34,914 bases of DNA from Verrucomicrobiota bacterium (GTDB lineage: Bacteria; Verrucomicrobiota; Verrucomicrobiia; Limisphaerales; UBA9464). The translations under genes were made by a program, and so were the position numbers. The notes below the pieces were generated by a model, which saw only the letters and a list, made by a program, of their open reading frames with translations, did not search any database and had not been told where the DNA came from. Of this stretch, positions 15,901-23,439 are shown piece after piece. The DNA is taken from NCBI GenBank assembly GCA_025360495.1, contig JANYCC010000110.1, positions 1 through 34,914 on the forward strand, given 5' to 3'. Numbering within the stretch: position 1 is the first letter of the stretch; every line of letters starts with the position of its first letter.

Positions 15901-17102
15901 TCCTCAGCAACGCGATGAAGTTCACCCCCTCCGGGTCGATCTGGGTGGAAGTCCGACCCAACCCCGACCACGGATCCAAGGATCACCTGCTTTGGTTCAC
16001 CGTCAGCGACACCGGCATCGGCATACCCCGTGACAAATTGGAATTGATCTTTGATGCCTTCACCCAAGCCGATTTGTCCATCAGCCGGCGCTATGGCGGC
16101 ACCGGGCTCGGGCTCAGCATCTGCCGGCAATTGGTCGGCCTCATGGGAGGCCGCATCTGGGTCGAAAGCGAACCGGGCCACGGCAGCCGCTTCCATTTCC
16201 TGGCTCGGATCGAACCCGCCCGGGCACCGACATCCCCACCCTCCTCCACGGATCCCCCTGATTCCGGACTCCTCACCTTGAAGGTGTCGGCATCCCCTCC
16301 CTCCACGCCCCCGATGCCCTCCATGAGACCCGCCGGTCGCGTCCTGGTCGTCGAAGACCATCCCGTCAACCGGCAGATCACCGAGTCCCTCGTGTCCAAG
16401 CTCGGTTGTGAAACTTTGCTCGCCGCCAATGGCCGTGAAGCGCTCAGCCTGTTGGAACGGGAACCGGTCGACCTCATCCTGATGGACATCCAGATGCCCG
16501 AACTGGACGGCTTGGCGGCCACCCGCCAATGGAGGGAGAGGGAACAACAGCTGGGTCGCACCCGGATCCCGATCGTGGCGGTGACCGCACATGCCCTTCC
16601 CCAGGATCGCAAGGCCTGTCAGGACGCAGGGATGGACGATTATCTGACCAAACCTTTGCGACGCGAGGCTCTGCAGATGGCTCTCGCCAAATACCTGCAG
16701 ACGACCAAACACCCGCCCGAGCCGTCCCCCGCGGCTTCGCCGCCCCCGCCGCCACCCTCGGCCGGACCGGTGGGTCGTGATCAATCCGGACTGAACGACA
16801 CGCTCTTGGAACTGCTCCGGGTCACCAGTCTCGAGGCGATCCAACGGGTCCGTCTGGCGCTCACCCAACAGGACGCCGAAGCCGCGGCCCGGGAAGTCCA
16901 TTTCCTGAAAGGTGGCTGCGCCCTGCTCCACGATGCCGCCCTCACCCACCGGTTGCAGGAACTGAACCTGCTCGCCAAGTTGGCACGCTTGGAAGAGCTG
17001 GCCGCCGCCTTGCCGGCCATGGAACGTCAGATCGAGGAGACCGTCGCCAGCCACCGGCAGACAGCCCGTCTCGCGGTCCCGATTTCTCCGCCGCCCCGGT
17101 GA
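12906..17102 (+). CDS. Hybrid sensor histidine kinase with PAS, receiver and Hpt modules
   Basis: 1398 residues from ATG 12906, chosen because a signal peptide (W-L-L-P-C-W-M-A-A-L-T-A-G-T-A-H-A) starts there. Layout: periplasmic region about 30-435 holding three OB-like repeats (I-R-Q-L-G-R-S...L-V-A-L-H-G-L-I; W-I-R-L-H-G-V-V-A-D; R-V-R-V-R-G-F-V-T), a membrane span about 440-460, three PAS-like domains (about 485-600, 605-720, 735-855), HisKA with H885 in S-H-E-I-R-T-P, HATPase (N-box N998-N1002, D-T-G-I-G-I-P, G-G-T-G-L-G-L-S), receiver with D1194 in L-M-D-I-Q-M-P, and Hpt with H1332 in V-H-F-L-K-G-G. All phosphorelay residues are present. A Pro-rich linker precedes the Hpt. Its stop overlaps the flippase start (GTGA). 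Confidence 0.95.
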   Translation: MAPPSLALFFRWLLPCWMAALTAGTAHAISPGGTVLTNVAQIRQLGRSESSNGQLVALHGLIIFRSDPTELFLLDGTGGVFVENLIHAQAEPGDEVEISGLLNDGGFAPAVQLKSLRRLGSTNLPAARPAVPDRLLAGLEDSEWIRLHGVVADVRKPEAQMALHVLGDYCEFELYLPRGLDLPDPEDWIGREIEASGACGTEFNARGQLLGINLAVPTLQHIERRGAALPAADATPYCPIPELLRYSPNARPHQRVRVRGFVTHSRSNGVFRIQTGTNGVEVFGRRPESHDIGAWVEVTGFPTPGENIPVLTFADVTRKDGNPDLPRPVPIRLKRRELNELVDGVLVQFSSRVVDVRDRADTRILILESVGRRFLDAQLPLRGRMDSTPGLEPGCRVLLTGVYEQTGSETNAPTSGRIWLNGPWDLQLVDRGPLLNPQRSLILAMVLVSTLLLIGTWAVTLRRALARQERAIAARTERENALQRRYRDLTENATDVIFTLDLAGHLKSFNPAMSRLTALPADRLTSLSLAELVIPEHRPRLQKLLEQAAGGSRELEQVELAIDTGDHHRVLLEVNPRVSEGENQPLEIEGVGRDITARRRIEDDLQESQERFRDLFQQSPDAVFVLAMDGRVLDANPAACQFHAIPKTTLINGSLMDLLPPALQEVAGQELEELSRSDGAKIESFRQAAGGRMVPVETRVSRIRFRGEPSLLLHVRDITEWTDTLAALRASEDQYRQVIDGLAEGVMVIRADGSVDAANESACRILNLPLAVLLKSNLIRGDWAAVGEEGRSLPPAEYPVVQTLRTGRPQNRFVMGLPRMGGKSIWLSINSRPLRLAPNGVVLAAVASFQEITEERRIRDELVRAKESAEKANRAKSDFLAHMSHEIRTPMSGVIGMHDVLLNTPLTAEQESFVRAASEAAEDLLQIINDLLDLSKIEAGKLALSPEDLSLRSLLESTLRLFATRADKTGVKLHAQVFEGVPDQIRADGHRLRQILSNLLSNAMKFTPSGSIWVEVRPNPDHGSKDHLLWFTVSDTGIGIPRDKLELIFDAFTQADLSISRRYGGTGLGLSICRQLVGLMGGRIWVESEPGHGSRFHFLARIEPARAPTSPPSSTDPPDSGLLTLKVSASPPSTPPMPSMRPAGRVLVVEDHPVNRQITESLVSKLGCETLLAANGREALSLLEREPVDLILMDIQMPELDGLAATRQWREREQQLGRTRIPIVAVTAHALPQDRKACQDAGMDDYLTKPLRREALQMALAKYLQTTKHPPEPSPAASPPPPPPSAGPVGRDQSGLNDTLLELLRVTSLEAIQRVRLALTQQDAEAAAREVHFLKGGCALLHDAALTHRLQELNLLAKLARLEELAAALPAMERQIEETVASHRQTARLAVPISPPPR

Positions 17103-18631
17103 ATCCCGTTGTCGGACTGCGCGCCATCAGGTATCCGCCCCGACACGTGAACGCCCGTTTCGCCCGAGTCATCCTGAGTCGGTTCTTCGCCACCGGCTGC
17201 TCGGTGGTGACCGGACTGATCCTGCTCAAACTTCTTCCCCGATATCTGACCACGGAATCGTTCGGGGTCGTGGGCGTGGTCTTGGTGGTGCTCGGCTACC
17301 TGCCCCTGCTCGACGGCGGATTCCGCTTGGTGTTGAACCGCGAACTGCTCGCTTCCACCGGGGGTCCGCGCGCCGAGCTTCTCCAGTTTGGCCAGGTTCT
17401 GGCCACGCGTCTGACCCTCGTGGCGTTGGTCATCGGGCCCCTCCTCACGATCGCCTACTCCCTCTCCGCCGACGCCCACGCCGCAGGGCTTCCCTTCCTC
17501 TTCTATGTCGCGGTCGGGATGGCGGGTGCCGTGACGTTCGCCTCGACCATGCAGGTGCTCACCCTGGTCGGACTCGATCGCCAAGGGCTCATGTCGTTCA
17601 TCCAAGGGGGAGGTTCCATGCTGAACCTCGCCGTGCTTTGGATTGGACTCCACGGTCACCTCGGCGTCTGGGCGTTCCCTCTCGGCCAGGCCACCGCGGC
17701 GGTCGGAATGTGGAGTGCCGCCACGTGGTGCCTCCGCCAACTCTCACCCGCCACCCCGGTCTTCAGATGGGATTGGGCCCAAACCTGTCAACTGCTCTGG
17801 ATCACCCATCGGCGGAGTGCCTGGGCCGTTTGCCGGATGCAATTGTTGATCGTCCTGCTGCTCAGCCTCGACCTGGTTCTGGCGGGGTGGATCACCCACG
17901 ACGGGCAGGGGCTCGCCTCCTGGTTGATCGTGGCCCGGGTGCTGGGCATCGGCCGTGGATTCCTGACCTCGCTCGGGGAGGCGTCCTGGCCACGGATTGC
18001 CCGCGGAGACACCGACCCGGCCGAACTCACCCGGCGGGTGCTGGCCTTGAATGCCTGGATATACGGCGCTGTTACCGGCGTCCTGCTGGGTGCCCTGCCG
18101 GCGGTGTTGGATTGGTACGTCACCACCCGTTGGTCCCCCGCCCCCCTGTTGCTCACGCTGCTCGTCCTCCGGTTTCATGCCATCGGACTCACCTCCCCCG
18201 CGTCGTACCACCTCATCGGCTCCGGGGATTACCGCACCATGGTCCGCTGTGTCGGGACCGAACTAGCCCTCGGAACCGTGGGTGGTCTCATCGCCGGTTG
18301 GTGGTTCGGGGCCGCCGGGGTTGCGGCCGCATTCTTGGCGGCCACCGGGGCCGGAACCTTTTTTCCAATCTTTGCGGCCTATGCCCGGCGCCATCATCTG
18401 GCGACCGGCCCGATCTTTTGCGGCATCTGGATTCGCAGCCTGGTGGCGGGCGGGCTTTCTTTCGGCTGCGCGCATGCCTTGGTGATCCACGGGTGGCAGG
18501 GACCGGCATCGCTCGCGGCGGCGGGTGCCGGAGGCGGAGCGGGGCTTCTCTTGGCCGCGGCCTTTGCGTGGTGGCAGGGCCGGACCCAATTGCATCTGCC
18601 ACCGTTGGCCCGGCTCTGGTCCGGACTCTAG
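17099..18631 (+). CDS. Wzx-like polysaccharide flippase (MOP superfamily)
   Basis: 510 residues, about 12-14 hydrophobic segments spread over the whole length, of the oligosaccharide-lipid flippase (MATE/MOP) type, e.g. F-A-T-G-C-S-V-V-T-G-L-I-L-L-K near the N-terminus and L-S-F-G-C-A-H-A-L-V near the C-terminus. It should move undecaprenyl-linked sugars across the inner membrane. The start GTG at 17099 overlaps the kinase stop by four bases, so translation may be coupled; GTG 17147 is an alternative start. No polysaccharide synthesis cluster surrounds it apart from the convergent GT4 gene. The family is divergent, so an amino-acid or peptidoglycan-lipid role (MurJ-like) cannot be excluded. 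Confidence 0.82.
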   Translation: MNPVVGLRAIRYPPRHVNARFARVILSRFFATGCSVVTGLILLKLLPRYLTTESFGVVGVVLVVLGYLPLLDGGFRLVLNRELLASTGGPRAELLQFGQVLATRLTLVALVIGPLLTIAYSLSADAHAAGLPFLFYVAVGMAGAVTFASTMQVLTLVGLDRQGLMSFIQGGGSMLNLAVLWIGLHGHLGVWAFPLGQATAAVGMWSAATWCLRQLSPATPVFRWDWAQTCQLLWITHRRSAWAVCRMQLLIVLLLSLDLVLAGWITHDGQGLASWLIVARVLGIGRGFLTSLGEASWPRIARGDTDPAELTRRVLALNAWIYGAVTGVLLGALPAVLDWYVTTRWSPAPLLLTLLVLRFHAIGLTSPASYHLIGSGDYRTMVRCVGTELALGTVGGLIAGWWFGAAGVAAAFLAATGAGTFFPIFAAYARRHHLATGPIFCGIWIRSLVAGGLSFGCAHALVIHGWQGPASLAAAGAGGGAGLLLAAAFAWWQGRTQLHLPPLARLWSGL

Positions 18632-19797
18632 CCCCTCCGACGGACTCGACGGCGCCAGTCCAGCAGCCATTCCCATTGCGCAAACGTCAGGCGGTCTCCC
18701 GGAAACTTCCAACGACGTTCCGCGGGTCGGGAAGGTGCCGGCAGGGATTGCACGCGTCCCATGAAATCGCGAAAGGCGCCGAGGTACGCCGCGCCACCGT
18801 GCGGAGTCATCAGTTCCCGTGAACGCCGCCGCGCCGCGATCCACCGTTCGGTTGGCCACGCGGCCAACCCGGCCACCGCTTTGGCCAAGGCCGCGATATC
18901 ACCCGCCGCATAAACAAGGGCCGGATCCACGGCCGTTGCATAGGCGTCCCCTCCGCTTCCCAAGCGCGGATGGAGCGGGACCACCCCGCGGGTCATGGCT
19001 TCCAACAAGGCGATCGGGGTTCCTTCGTAATCGCTGACCAACACCAACGCGTCCCACCGATCGATCACCTTCCAATAGGCTTCCCCTTGGAGGCGTCCAT
19101 GGAAGATCACCCGCCCGCGGTCCGGCAATGCGGCTTCCAATCGCGTCCGCTCCTCCCCGTCTCCCAGGAATTCCAACCGCCACGCCACGCCGGCACGATC
19201 CAAAGCCGCGGCCAATTCCACGAAACGCTCCACCCGTTTCTGCTCCCGGACGAGCCTTCCGGCGTATCCCAACACAATCGGTCCGCCTTCCGGCCTGCCC
19301 CGCTCAGCCGGCGGATCCACCGGCCCGAACACCGGATAGTGGATCCGTTGAAATCGTTCTGGCCCCCACGATGGTGCCGCCTCGCGCGCCCGCTCCAGCA
19401 GCGTGTCGCTCACCGCCAGCACCGCATCCATGGCTGGCAACCGGGACACCAATCGTTCGGCCAATCCCGGCACATCGCTATGGAGGAACAGAGCCCGTCG
19501 CGGGGCCTGGTCCAGATCCTGCCAGTACGGTTGTCCCCAAAGCGTGTGGTGCACCGCCACCCCGGGCGTAAAACCGGGCCACGCATCCCCGACCAGACCC
19601 CGCGCAGTCCTCACCCGCATGCTCTTTTGGAAATCGAGAAAACGGCACCTCGGCCAACCCTCCTGCGCCGGTTCCCAGAGCGCGATGAACCGGGAATCCA
19701 TCCCCGATCCGCCATCGTGCCCGTGATGGGCCCGCAACACCGCCTCGACGCCCCCCATCGAGCAAAACTGGGTGTTGATATGGAGGATCCGGTGCAC
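18628..19797 (-). CDS. GT4-family glycosyltransferase
   Basis: 389 residues from GTG 19797. GT-B fold: the N-terminal half includes H-I-N-T-Q-F-C-S-M-G-G-V-E-A-V (acceptor side, G-G-x-E motif); the C-terminal half has L-G-Y-A-G-R-L-V-R-E-Q-K-R-V-E-R-F and the nucleotide-sugar binding E-G-T-P-I-A-L-L-E-A-M (E-x7-E). Retaining transferase using an activated sugar; donor and acceptor unknown. The start is chosen as the first codon before the conserved H-R-I-L-H-I-N-T strand; the open frame extends to 19965 through the Rieske gene, which is incompatible. It is last in a minus-strand operon, 14 nt after the Rieske stop. Its stop shares CTAG with the convergent flippase stop. Confidence 0.88.
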   Translation of the reverse strand: MHRILHINTQFCSMGGVEAVLRAHHGHDGGSGMDSRFIALWEPAQEGWPRCRFLDFQKSMRVRTARGLVGDAWPGFTPGVAVHHTLWGQPYWQDLDQAPRRALFLHSDVPGLAERLVSRLPAMDAVLAVSDTLLERAREAAPSWGPERFQRIHYPVFGPVDPPAERGRPEGGPIVLGYAGRLVREQKRVERFVELAAALDRAGVAWRLEFLGDGEERTRLEAALPDRGRVIFHGRLQGEAYWKVIDRWDALVLVSDYEGTPIALLEAMTRGVVPLHPRLGSGGDAYATAVDPALVYAAGDIAALAKAVAGLAAWPTERWIAARRRSRELMTPHGGAAYLGAFRDFMGRVQSLPAPSRPAERRWKFPGDRLTFAQWEWLLDWRRRVRRRG

Positions 19798-19811
19798 GCG
19801 CAGCCTGTTTC

Positions 19812-20141
19812 TCAATCCGAACCCAACGCGATCCACACCCGGCCGTCCTCCACTTTCGTCGCATAGGTCCGCACCGGCCGATCCGGACGGGTCGAACACG
19901 CCCCGCTGGCCGGATCGAATGCCCAACCATGCAGCGGACAGAACACCTGCCGTCCTTCGACCCAACCCGCACCGAGCGACCCACCCCGATGGGGACAGGC
20001 GTCATCGATCGCGTGGAATGCCCCTTCGATCCGGAACAAAGCCAGACGTCGGCCGTTCACCTCGACGGTCCTTCCTTGCCCCTCCCTGAGGCTCGTCACT
20101 TCGGCCGCGTCCCAATATTGCGCCACGCCCGGCTCACCCAT
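19812..20141 (-). CDS. Rieske [2Fe-2S] ferredoxin-like protein
   Basis: 109 residues, stand-alone Rieske domain: C49-P-H51-R-G-G-S-L-G-A-G and C68-P-L-H71-G-W-A-F-D bind the 2Fe-2S cluster with two Cys and two His. This is the small soluble NirD/dioxygenase-ferredoxin type; no reductase or oxygenase is adjacent. ATG 20141 (M-G-E-P-G-V-A-Q-Y-W) overlaps the preceding gene by eight bases, suggesting coupling. It probably carries electrons to an unknown partner. The longer upstream open frame to 20228 lies within the previous gene and is rejected as a start. Confidence 0.92.
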   Translation of the reverse strand: MGEPGVAQYWDAAEVTSLREGQGRTVEVNGRRLALFRIEGAFHAIDDACPHRGGSLGAGWVEGRQVFCPLHGWAFDPASGACSTRPDRPVRTYATKVEDGRVWIALGSD

Positions 20142-20541
20142 TCTGCCCCTCCGACACCTGCCGCACCACGAGCGGCAGGCTCCCCAGATGGTTCGCGTCC
20201 AATGCCAGATCGATCGTGTAGTCACCAAATCGGGGCAGTTTCAATTGCGGCAGCAGGATGATCAGGTTGATCGGCACGGACAATTCCTGGCCATTGAACC
20301 GCAGGTCGATCACCGATTCCAACGCGGGGATCACCAGCGATCCGTCCTCATCGGCGAAGGTCACCCGCAACCGGTGCTGGCCCGCCTCGATGCGGCTGAA
20401 ACGCACCCGGGCGGTGACCGCACAGTGCGAGATCACGACCGGAGCCTCCTTGGACCACACCCGGTCGAAGGCCCCGAGGATGTTGAGCTTCCCGCCGTTT
20501 TCGGTCGCCGCGTCACACAGGCAGAACAATTCGATCTTCAT
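20134..20541 (-). CDS. DUF6941-like small protein
   Basis: 135 residues from ATG 20541 (M-K-I-E-L-F-C-L-C-D-A-A). All-beta-looking, with the family-like phrase K-L-N-I-L-G-A-F-D-R-V and a strand pattern (V-P-I-N-L-I-I-L-L-P, G-D-Y-T-I-D-L-A-L-D) reminiscent of small bacterial proteins labelled DUF6941; I recall that name but cannot check it. No catalytic residues are apparent. Its start overlaps the preceding TPR stop (ATGA) and its stop overlaps the Rieske start, so the three genes are very probably translated together. Function unknown. Confidence 0.75.
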   Translation of the reverse strand: MKIELFCLCDAATENGGKLNILGAFDRVWSKEAPVVISHCAVTARVRFSRIEAGQHRLRVTFADEDGSLVIPALESVIDLRFNGQELSVPINLIILLPQLKLPRFGDYTIDLALDANHLGSLPLVVRQVSEGQNG

Positions 20542-21047
20542 GAAGGATTGTCCCCTTTGCCGCCCGCCGCCGGGGGAATGGGCGGCGCGGGAGGTGTGGC
20601 CCCGGTGCGGCCCGTTTTCTTCCAAGGCATGTCCGGGAACTTCTCCGGCATCTTGAACGACTTGGGCTTGGGTTGCGCCATCTGGAGTTCCGGCTCGGCC
20701 GCATCCGTCCCCGTCGCCGGCGTCTTGAGATCGTCTTTCCAACCCGCGATCCGCGCCTTCAAACCATGCTTCTCGGCTGTCGTCTTGTCTCCGGAACGCA
20801 TGTAAAAAAGGGACAGGTTGGTGTGGACCAACTGCTCGTTGGGACGCAATCGCTCCGCCTTGTGCCCCTCGGCGATCGCCACCGGGTAGTCGCCTTTGCG
20901 GTAATGACACATTGCCACCGCCAATTGCGCGTCGAAATGGCCCGGATCCACCGCCAGGATCCCACTCAGCTTCCCGATCGCGACCTCGTACTCGCCCGTC
21001 GAGTAGTCGAACATCGCATCGTCGTATTGTGCCTGTAGATCGTCCAT
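20538..21047 (-). CDS. Tetratricopeptide-repeat protein with proline-rich tail
   Basis: 169 residues from ATG 21047. Residues 1-100 contain about three TPR-like helix pairs (Y-D-D-A-M-F-D-Y-S-T-G-E-Y-E-V-A-I; G-H-F-D-A-Q-L-A-V-A-M-C-H-Y-R-K-G-D-Y; L-V-H-T-N-L-S-L-F-Y-M-R-S-G-D). The C-terminal third is Pro/Lys/Gly-rich and ends P-A-A-G-G-K-G-D-N-P-S. No signal peptide, so cytoplasmic. A protein-protein adaptor is the safe description. First gene of the minus-strand operon TPR, DUF6941-like, Rieske, GT4; divergent from the HAD gene across 136 bp in which I see no clear promoter. Confidence 0.85.
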   Translation of the reverse strand: MDDLQAQYDDAMFDYSTGEYEVAIGKLSGILAVDPGHFDAQLAVAMCHYRKGDYPVAIAEGHKAERLRPNEQLVHTNLSLFYMRSGDKTTAEKHGLKARIAGWKDDLKTPATGTDAAEPELQMAQPKPKSFKMPEKFPDMPWKKTGRTGATPPAPPIPPAAGGKGDNPS

Positions 21048-21183
21048 GAATCCAAATCCGTCCCCCGCAAGTTGGGCGCATTCGCCGGCGCCGGCAAGAC
21101 CCGCCGCCGCCGCCCGCCAGGATTCGCCCCCCAACGAATCACCATGACATCCCGTCCCGGAACTCCCAGCCTCATCCGGACCG

Positions 21184-21978
21184 ATGAGCGCCGCTCCCGC
21201 CCCCAGCCTGAGGCTGATCTCCACCGATTTCGACGGCACAATCCACGAGGACTTCGCCGATTCCCCGATTCCCGCCGCCTTGGAGGACCGTCTCGCCGCC
21301 CTCCAGGCCCGCAATGTGAAATGGGTCATCAACACCGGCCGCGAAATGGCCAGCCTCATGGAGACGCTGGGACGCTCCGGGGTCCGCGTCCGACCCGATT
21401 ATCTCATCCTGGTGGAACGGGAGATCTTCCGGAACGACCACGGGCACTATGTTCCGGTCGAACCCTGGAACACCCATTGCGGACGCGACCACGCCGAGCT
21501 TTTCTCCGAATTGGCCGGGGAAATCAGCGGGTTGGTCGATTCCCTTTCCCGCCGCTTCGACGCGAGTTTCTATGAGGATCCGTGGTCCCCTCTGTGTGTG
21601 GTCGCCCGTTCCAATGCACAGATGGACACCATTGAGGCCGAACTCGGCGACCTTTGCCGCACCCATCCCCAGGTCACGTCCGTCCGCAACGACATCTATA
21701 TCCGGCTCAGCCATGTGGGGTACAGCAAGGGCACGGCCTTGGGCGAACTCCAACGCCTTCTCGGGATTGGTGCCGCCGAAACGTTTGCCGCCGGCGACCA
21801 CCTCAATGACCTGCCCATGCTGGATCCGCGTTACGCCCATCATCTCGCCGCGCCGACCAATGCCATCCCCCAGGTTCGTGAACAGGTGTTGCGCCACGGC
21901 GGTCGCGTGATGCCCGGTCGCGCCGGTCACGCCGTGCTCGCCGCCTTGGAGGGATTTGAAGCCCCGCCTTTCCCCTGA
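21184..21978 (+). CDS. HAD-superfamily hydrolase (Cof/SPP-like, type IIB)
   Basis: 264 residues. Motif I is S-T-D-F-D-G-T-I (D15 nucleophile, D17 acid), motif II the T in I-N-T-G-R, motif III the K in S-K-G-T-A-L, and motif IV G-D-H-L-N-D-L-P-M-L, giving a complete catalytic set of phosphohydrolase type. The cap is the C2B/type IIB kind placed between motifs II and III. Likely sugar-phosphate or polyol-phosphate phosphatase; the substrate cannot be told. ATG 21184. A hypothetical membrane-anchored gene starts 63 nt later. Confidence 0.9.
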   Translation: MSAAPAPSLRLISTDFDGTIHEDFADSPIPAALEDRLAALQARNVKWVINTGREMASLMETLGRSGVRVRPDYLILVEREIFRNDHGHYVPVEPWNTHCGRDHAELFSELAGEISGLVDSLSRRFDASFYEDPWSPLCVVARSNAQMDTIEAELGDLCRTHPQVTSVRNDIYIRLSHVGYSKGTALGELQRLLGIGAAETFAAGDHLNDLPMLDPRYAHHLAAPTNAIPQVREQVLRHGGRVMPGRAGHAVLAALEGFEAPPFP

Positions 21979-22041
21979 CGCTTCGGATAAGGCCATTTCC
22001 CCGTTTGTCGCCGCTCCGGTTCCGGCTAGCATCCCCGTCTT

Positions 22042-22548
22042 GTGAATGAGTCGGAATCGACGCCGCCCATGGTGCGGCGACTGTTTGTGGTCTTTATCGG
22101 CACGTTGTTCCTCTACGTGACGATCTATGGCGCCTGTGAACTGAAACGCCGACAGGGAGGGCCGTGGAACCTCACTTACGCCCTCGGCACCAATGGCGTG
22201 CCGGAGCTGCGGATCGAACATCCCAAGCTGCTCGGCCCGTCCGCAGTCACGTTGCGGTTCCCGGGTGAAACCCCGCTCTGGACCAACCTGCCGCCGCCGG
22301 TCGTCTTCAGCCAACCCATCACCAATGGCATGCCGTTCGGACCCGTCATCTTCGTCGACAGCACCATGCTGCCCGGAACGGTGACCCTGAACTGTTTCGG
22401 GCACGTCGTGGAAATGGTGCCCCGGACCCTGTTCATCGACTTCCATGAGGTGCCGTGGACCCCCGGAACGAACATCACCCTCTCAACCACTTCGAAGCCG
22501 TCGCCCGAACGCCTGAAAACCAAAGGCCAGAATTGGCCGGGGCGCTGA
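22042..22548 (+). CDS. Membrane-anchored hypothetical protein
   Basis: 168 residues starting at GTG 22042. One N-terminal membrane segment (about residues 12-30, L-F-V-V-F-I-G-T-L-F-L-Y-V-T-I-Y-G) with basic residues before and after, so the rest is probably periplasmic. The outer part is beta-rich, with conserved-looking phrases (V-T-L-N-C-F-G-H-V-V-E-M-V-P-R-T-L-F-I-D-F). I do not recognise a domain. The periodic hydrophobic strands and intact frame make it a real gene. The convergent TPR gene ends 16 bp away. Confidence 0.65.
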   Translation: MNESESTPPMVRRLFVVFIGTLFLYVTIYGACELKRRQGGPWNLTYALGTNGVPELRIEHPKLLGPSAVTLRFPGETPLWTNLPPPVVFSQPITNGMPFGPVIFVDSTMLPGTVTLNCFGHVVEMVPRTLFIDFHEVPWTPGTNITLSTTSKPSPERLKTKGQNWPGR

Positions 22549-22564
22549 CCTTCCGGCCGTCCGC

Positions 22565-23338
22565 TCAACCGAGCAGTTTCTTGGCGCGCTTCACCCAAAC
22601 CCGGTCGCGCCCCCGCTGGAATCGTGGGGCATGCGCATCATCCGAGATCACCTCGCGCAACTCATGGCGTGCGGCTTCGGATTCCCCACGCGCCAGCAAT
22701 AACTCCGCATATTGCACCCGGGCCCGCGCATAGCTGTTGTTCGCCAACACCAACCGCCAGGCCGCCAGCGCCGCCTCGGTCTCCCCCAGCGCCATGTGGG
22801 TCTCTGCCAACGCCATCTGGGTGTACCCATAGTCATGCTTGGGATCCTGCGCCAAGGCCCGCTCCAACAGCGGCTTCGCCTCCGCACCCCGTTTCTGACG
22901 CAGCAGGCATTGCCCCAGGTGGGCGATCGCATCCACATCGTTCGCATCCCGCTTCAGGGATTCCCGATAACTCGCCTCCGCTTTGTCGAGTTTCCCCTTG
23001 GCAAAATAGATGTCAGCCAGATCGAGATGGTCCCGGGCGTGATCCAGGTGATAGATGCGACTTTGCAGCTCACCGATCCGCCGGCGTTCCCCCGCCCCAG
23101 GCAACTCGAATCCACCCGTCCCGCCCCCCACCGGACCTTGGGCCCGGTAAACCATGAAGAAATAAAGCAGCGCCGAGATCACCGAGAAAAAGAAAATCGC
23201 AGCCGCCCAAAACCACTCCCCACGCCGGATCGCGTCGATGAGCATCCACAACTGGAACGTCGCCGCGACCAGCATCATCGGGCTCGAAAACACCAATCCG
23301 GGGTCGAACGAACTCCACAACGAAGCGATGACGGACAT
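22565..23338 (-). CDS. Membrane protein with TPR repeats
   Basis: 257 residues from ATG 23338. Two transmembrane helices near the N-terminus (about residues 20-36 and 42-64, V-A-A-T-F-Q-L-W-M-L-I and F-W-A-A-A-I-F-F-F-S-V), a Gly-rich linker, then about four TPR units between residues 100 and 240 (D-L-A-D-I-Y-F-A-K-G-K-L-D-K-A; A-I-A-H-L-G-Q-C-L-L-R-Q-K-R; T-Q-M-A-L-A-E-T-H-M-A-L-G; V-Q-Y-A-E-L-L-L-A-R-G). The C-terminus is very basic. Could be an inner-membrane scaffold; function not known. Convergent with the preceding hypothetical, divergent from the cytochrome gene. Confidence 0.88.
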   Translation of the reverse strand: MSVIASLWSSFDPGLVFSSPMMLVAATFQLWMLIDAIRRGEWFWAAAIFFFSVISALLYFFMVYRAQGPVGGGTGGFELPGAGERRRIGELQSRIYHLDHARDHLDLADIYFAKGKLDKAEASYRESLKRDANDVDAIAHLGQCLLRQKRGAEAKPLLERALAQDPKHDYGYTQMALAETHMALGETEAALAAWRLVLANNSYARARVQYAELLLARGESEAARHELREVISDDAHAPRFQRGRDRVWVKRAKKLLG

Positions 23339-23439
23339 CGCCCCGACCCTATCTGAGTCGGACTTCCCTGCCAAACCGTGAATGTTTTGACGCCCGTCCC
23401 GTCCTGAAGCAGCGTTTGCACGACAATCGAATCACCTGC

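Noticed and set aside
17638-18822. 394-codon plus-strand open frame overlapping the flippase in another frame
   Set aside because: Pro/Arg/Gly-rich, crosses into the convergent GT4 gene; the flippase frame has membrane segments.
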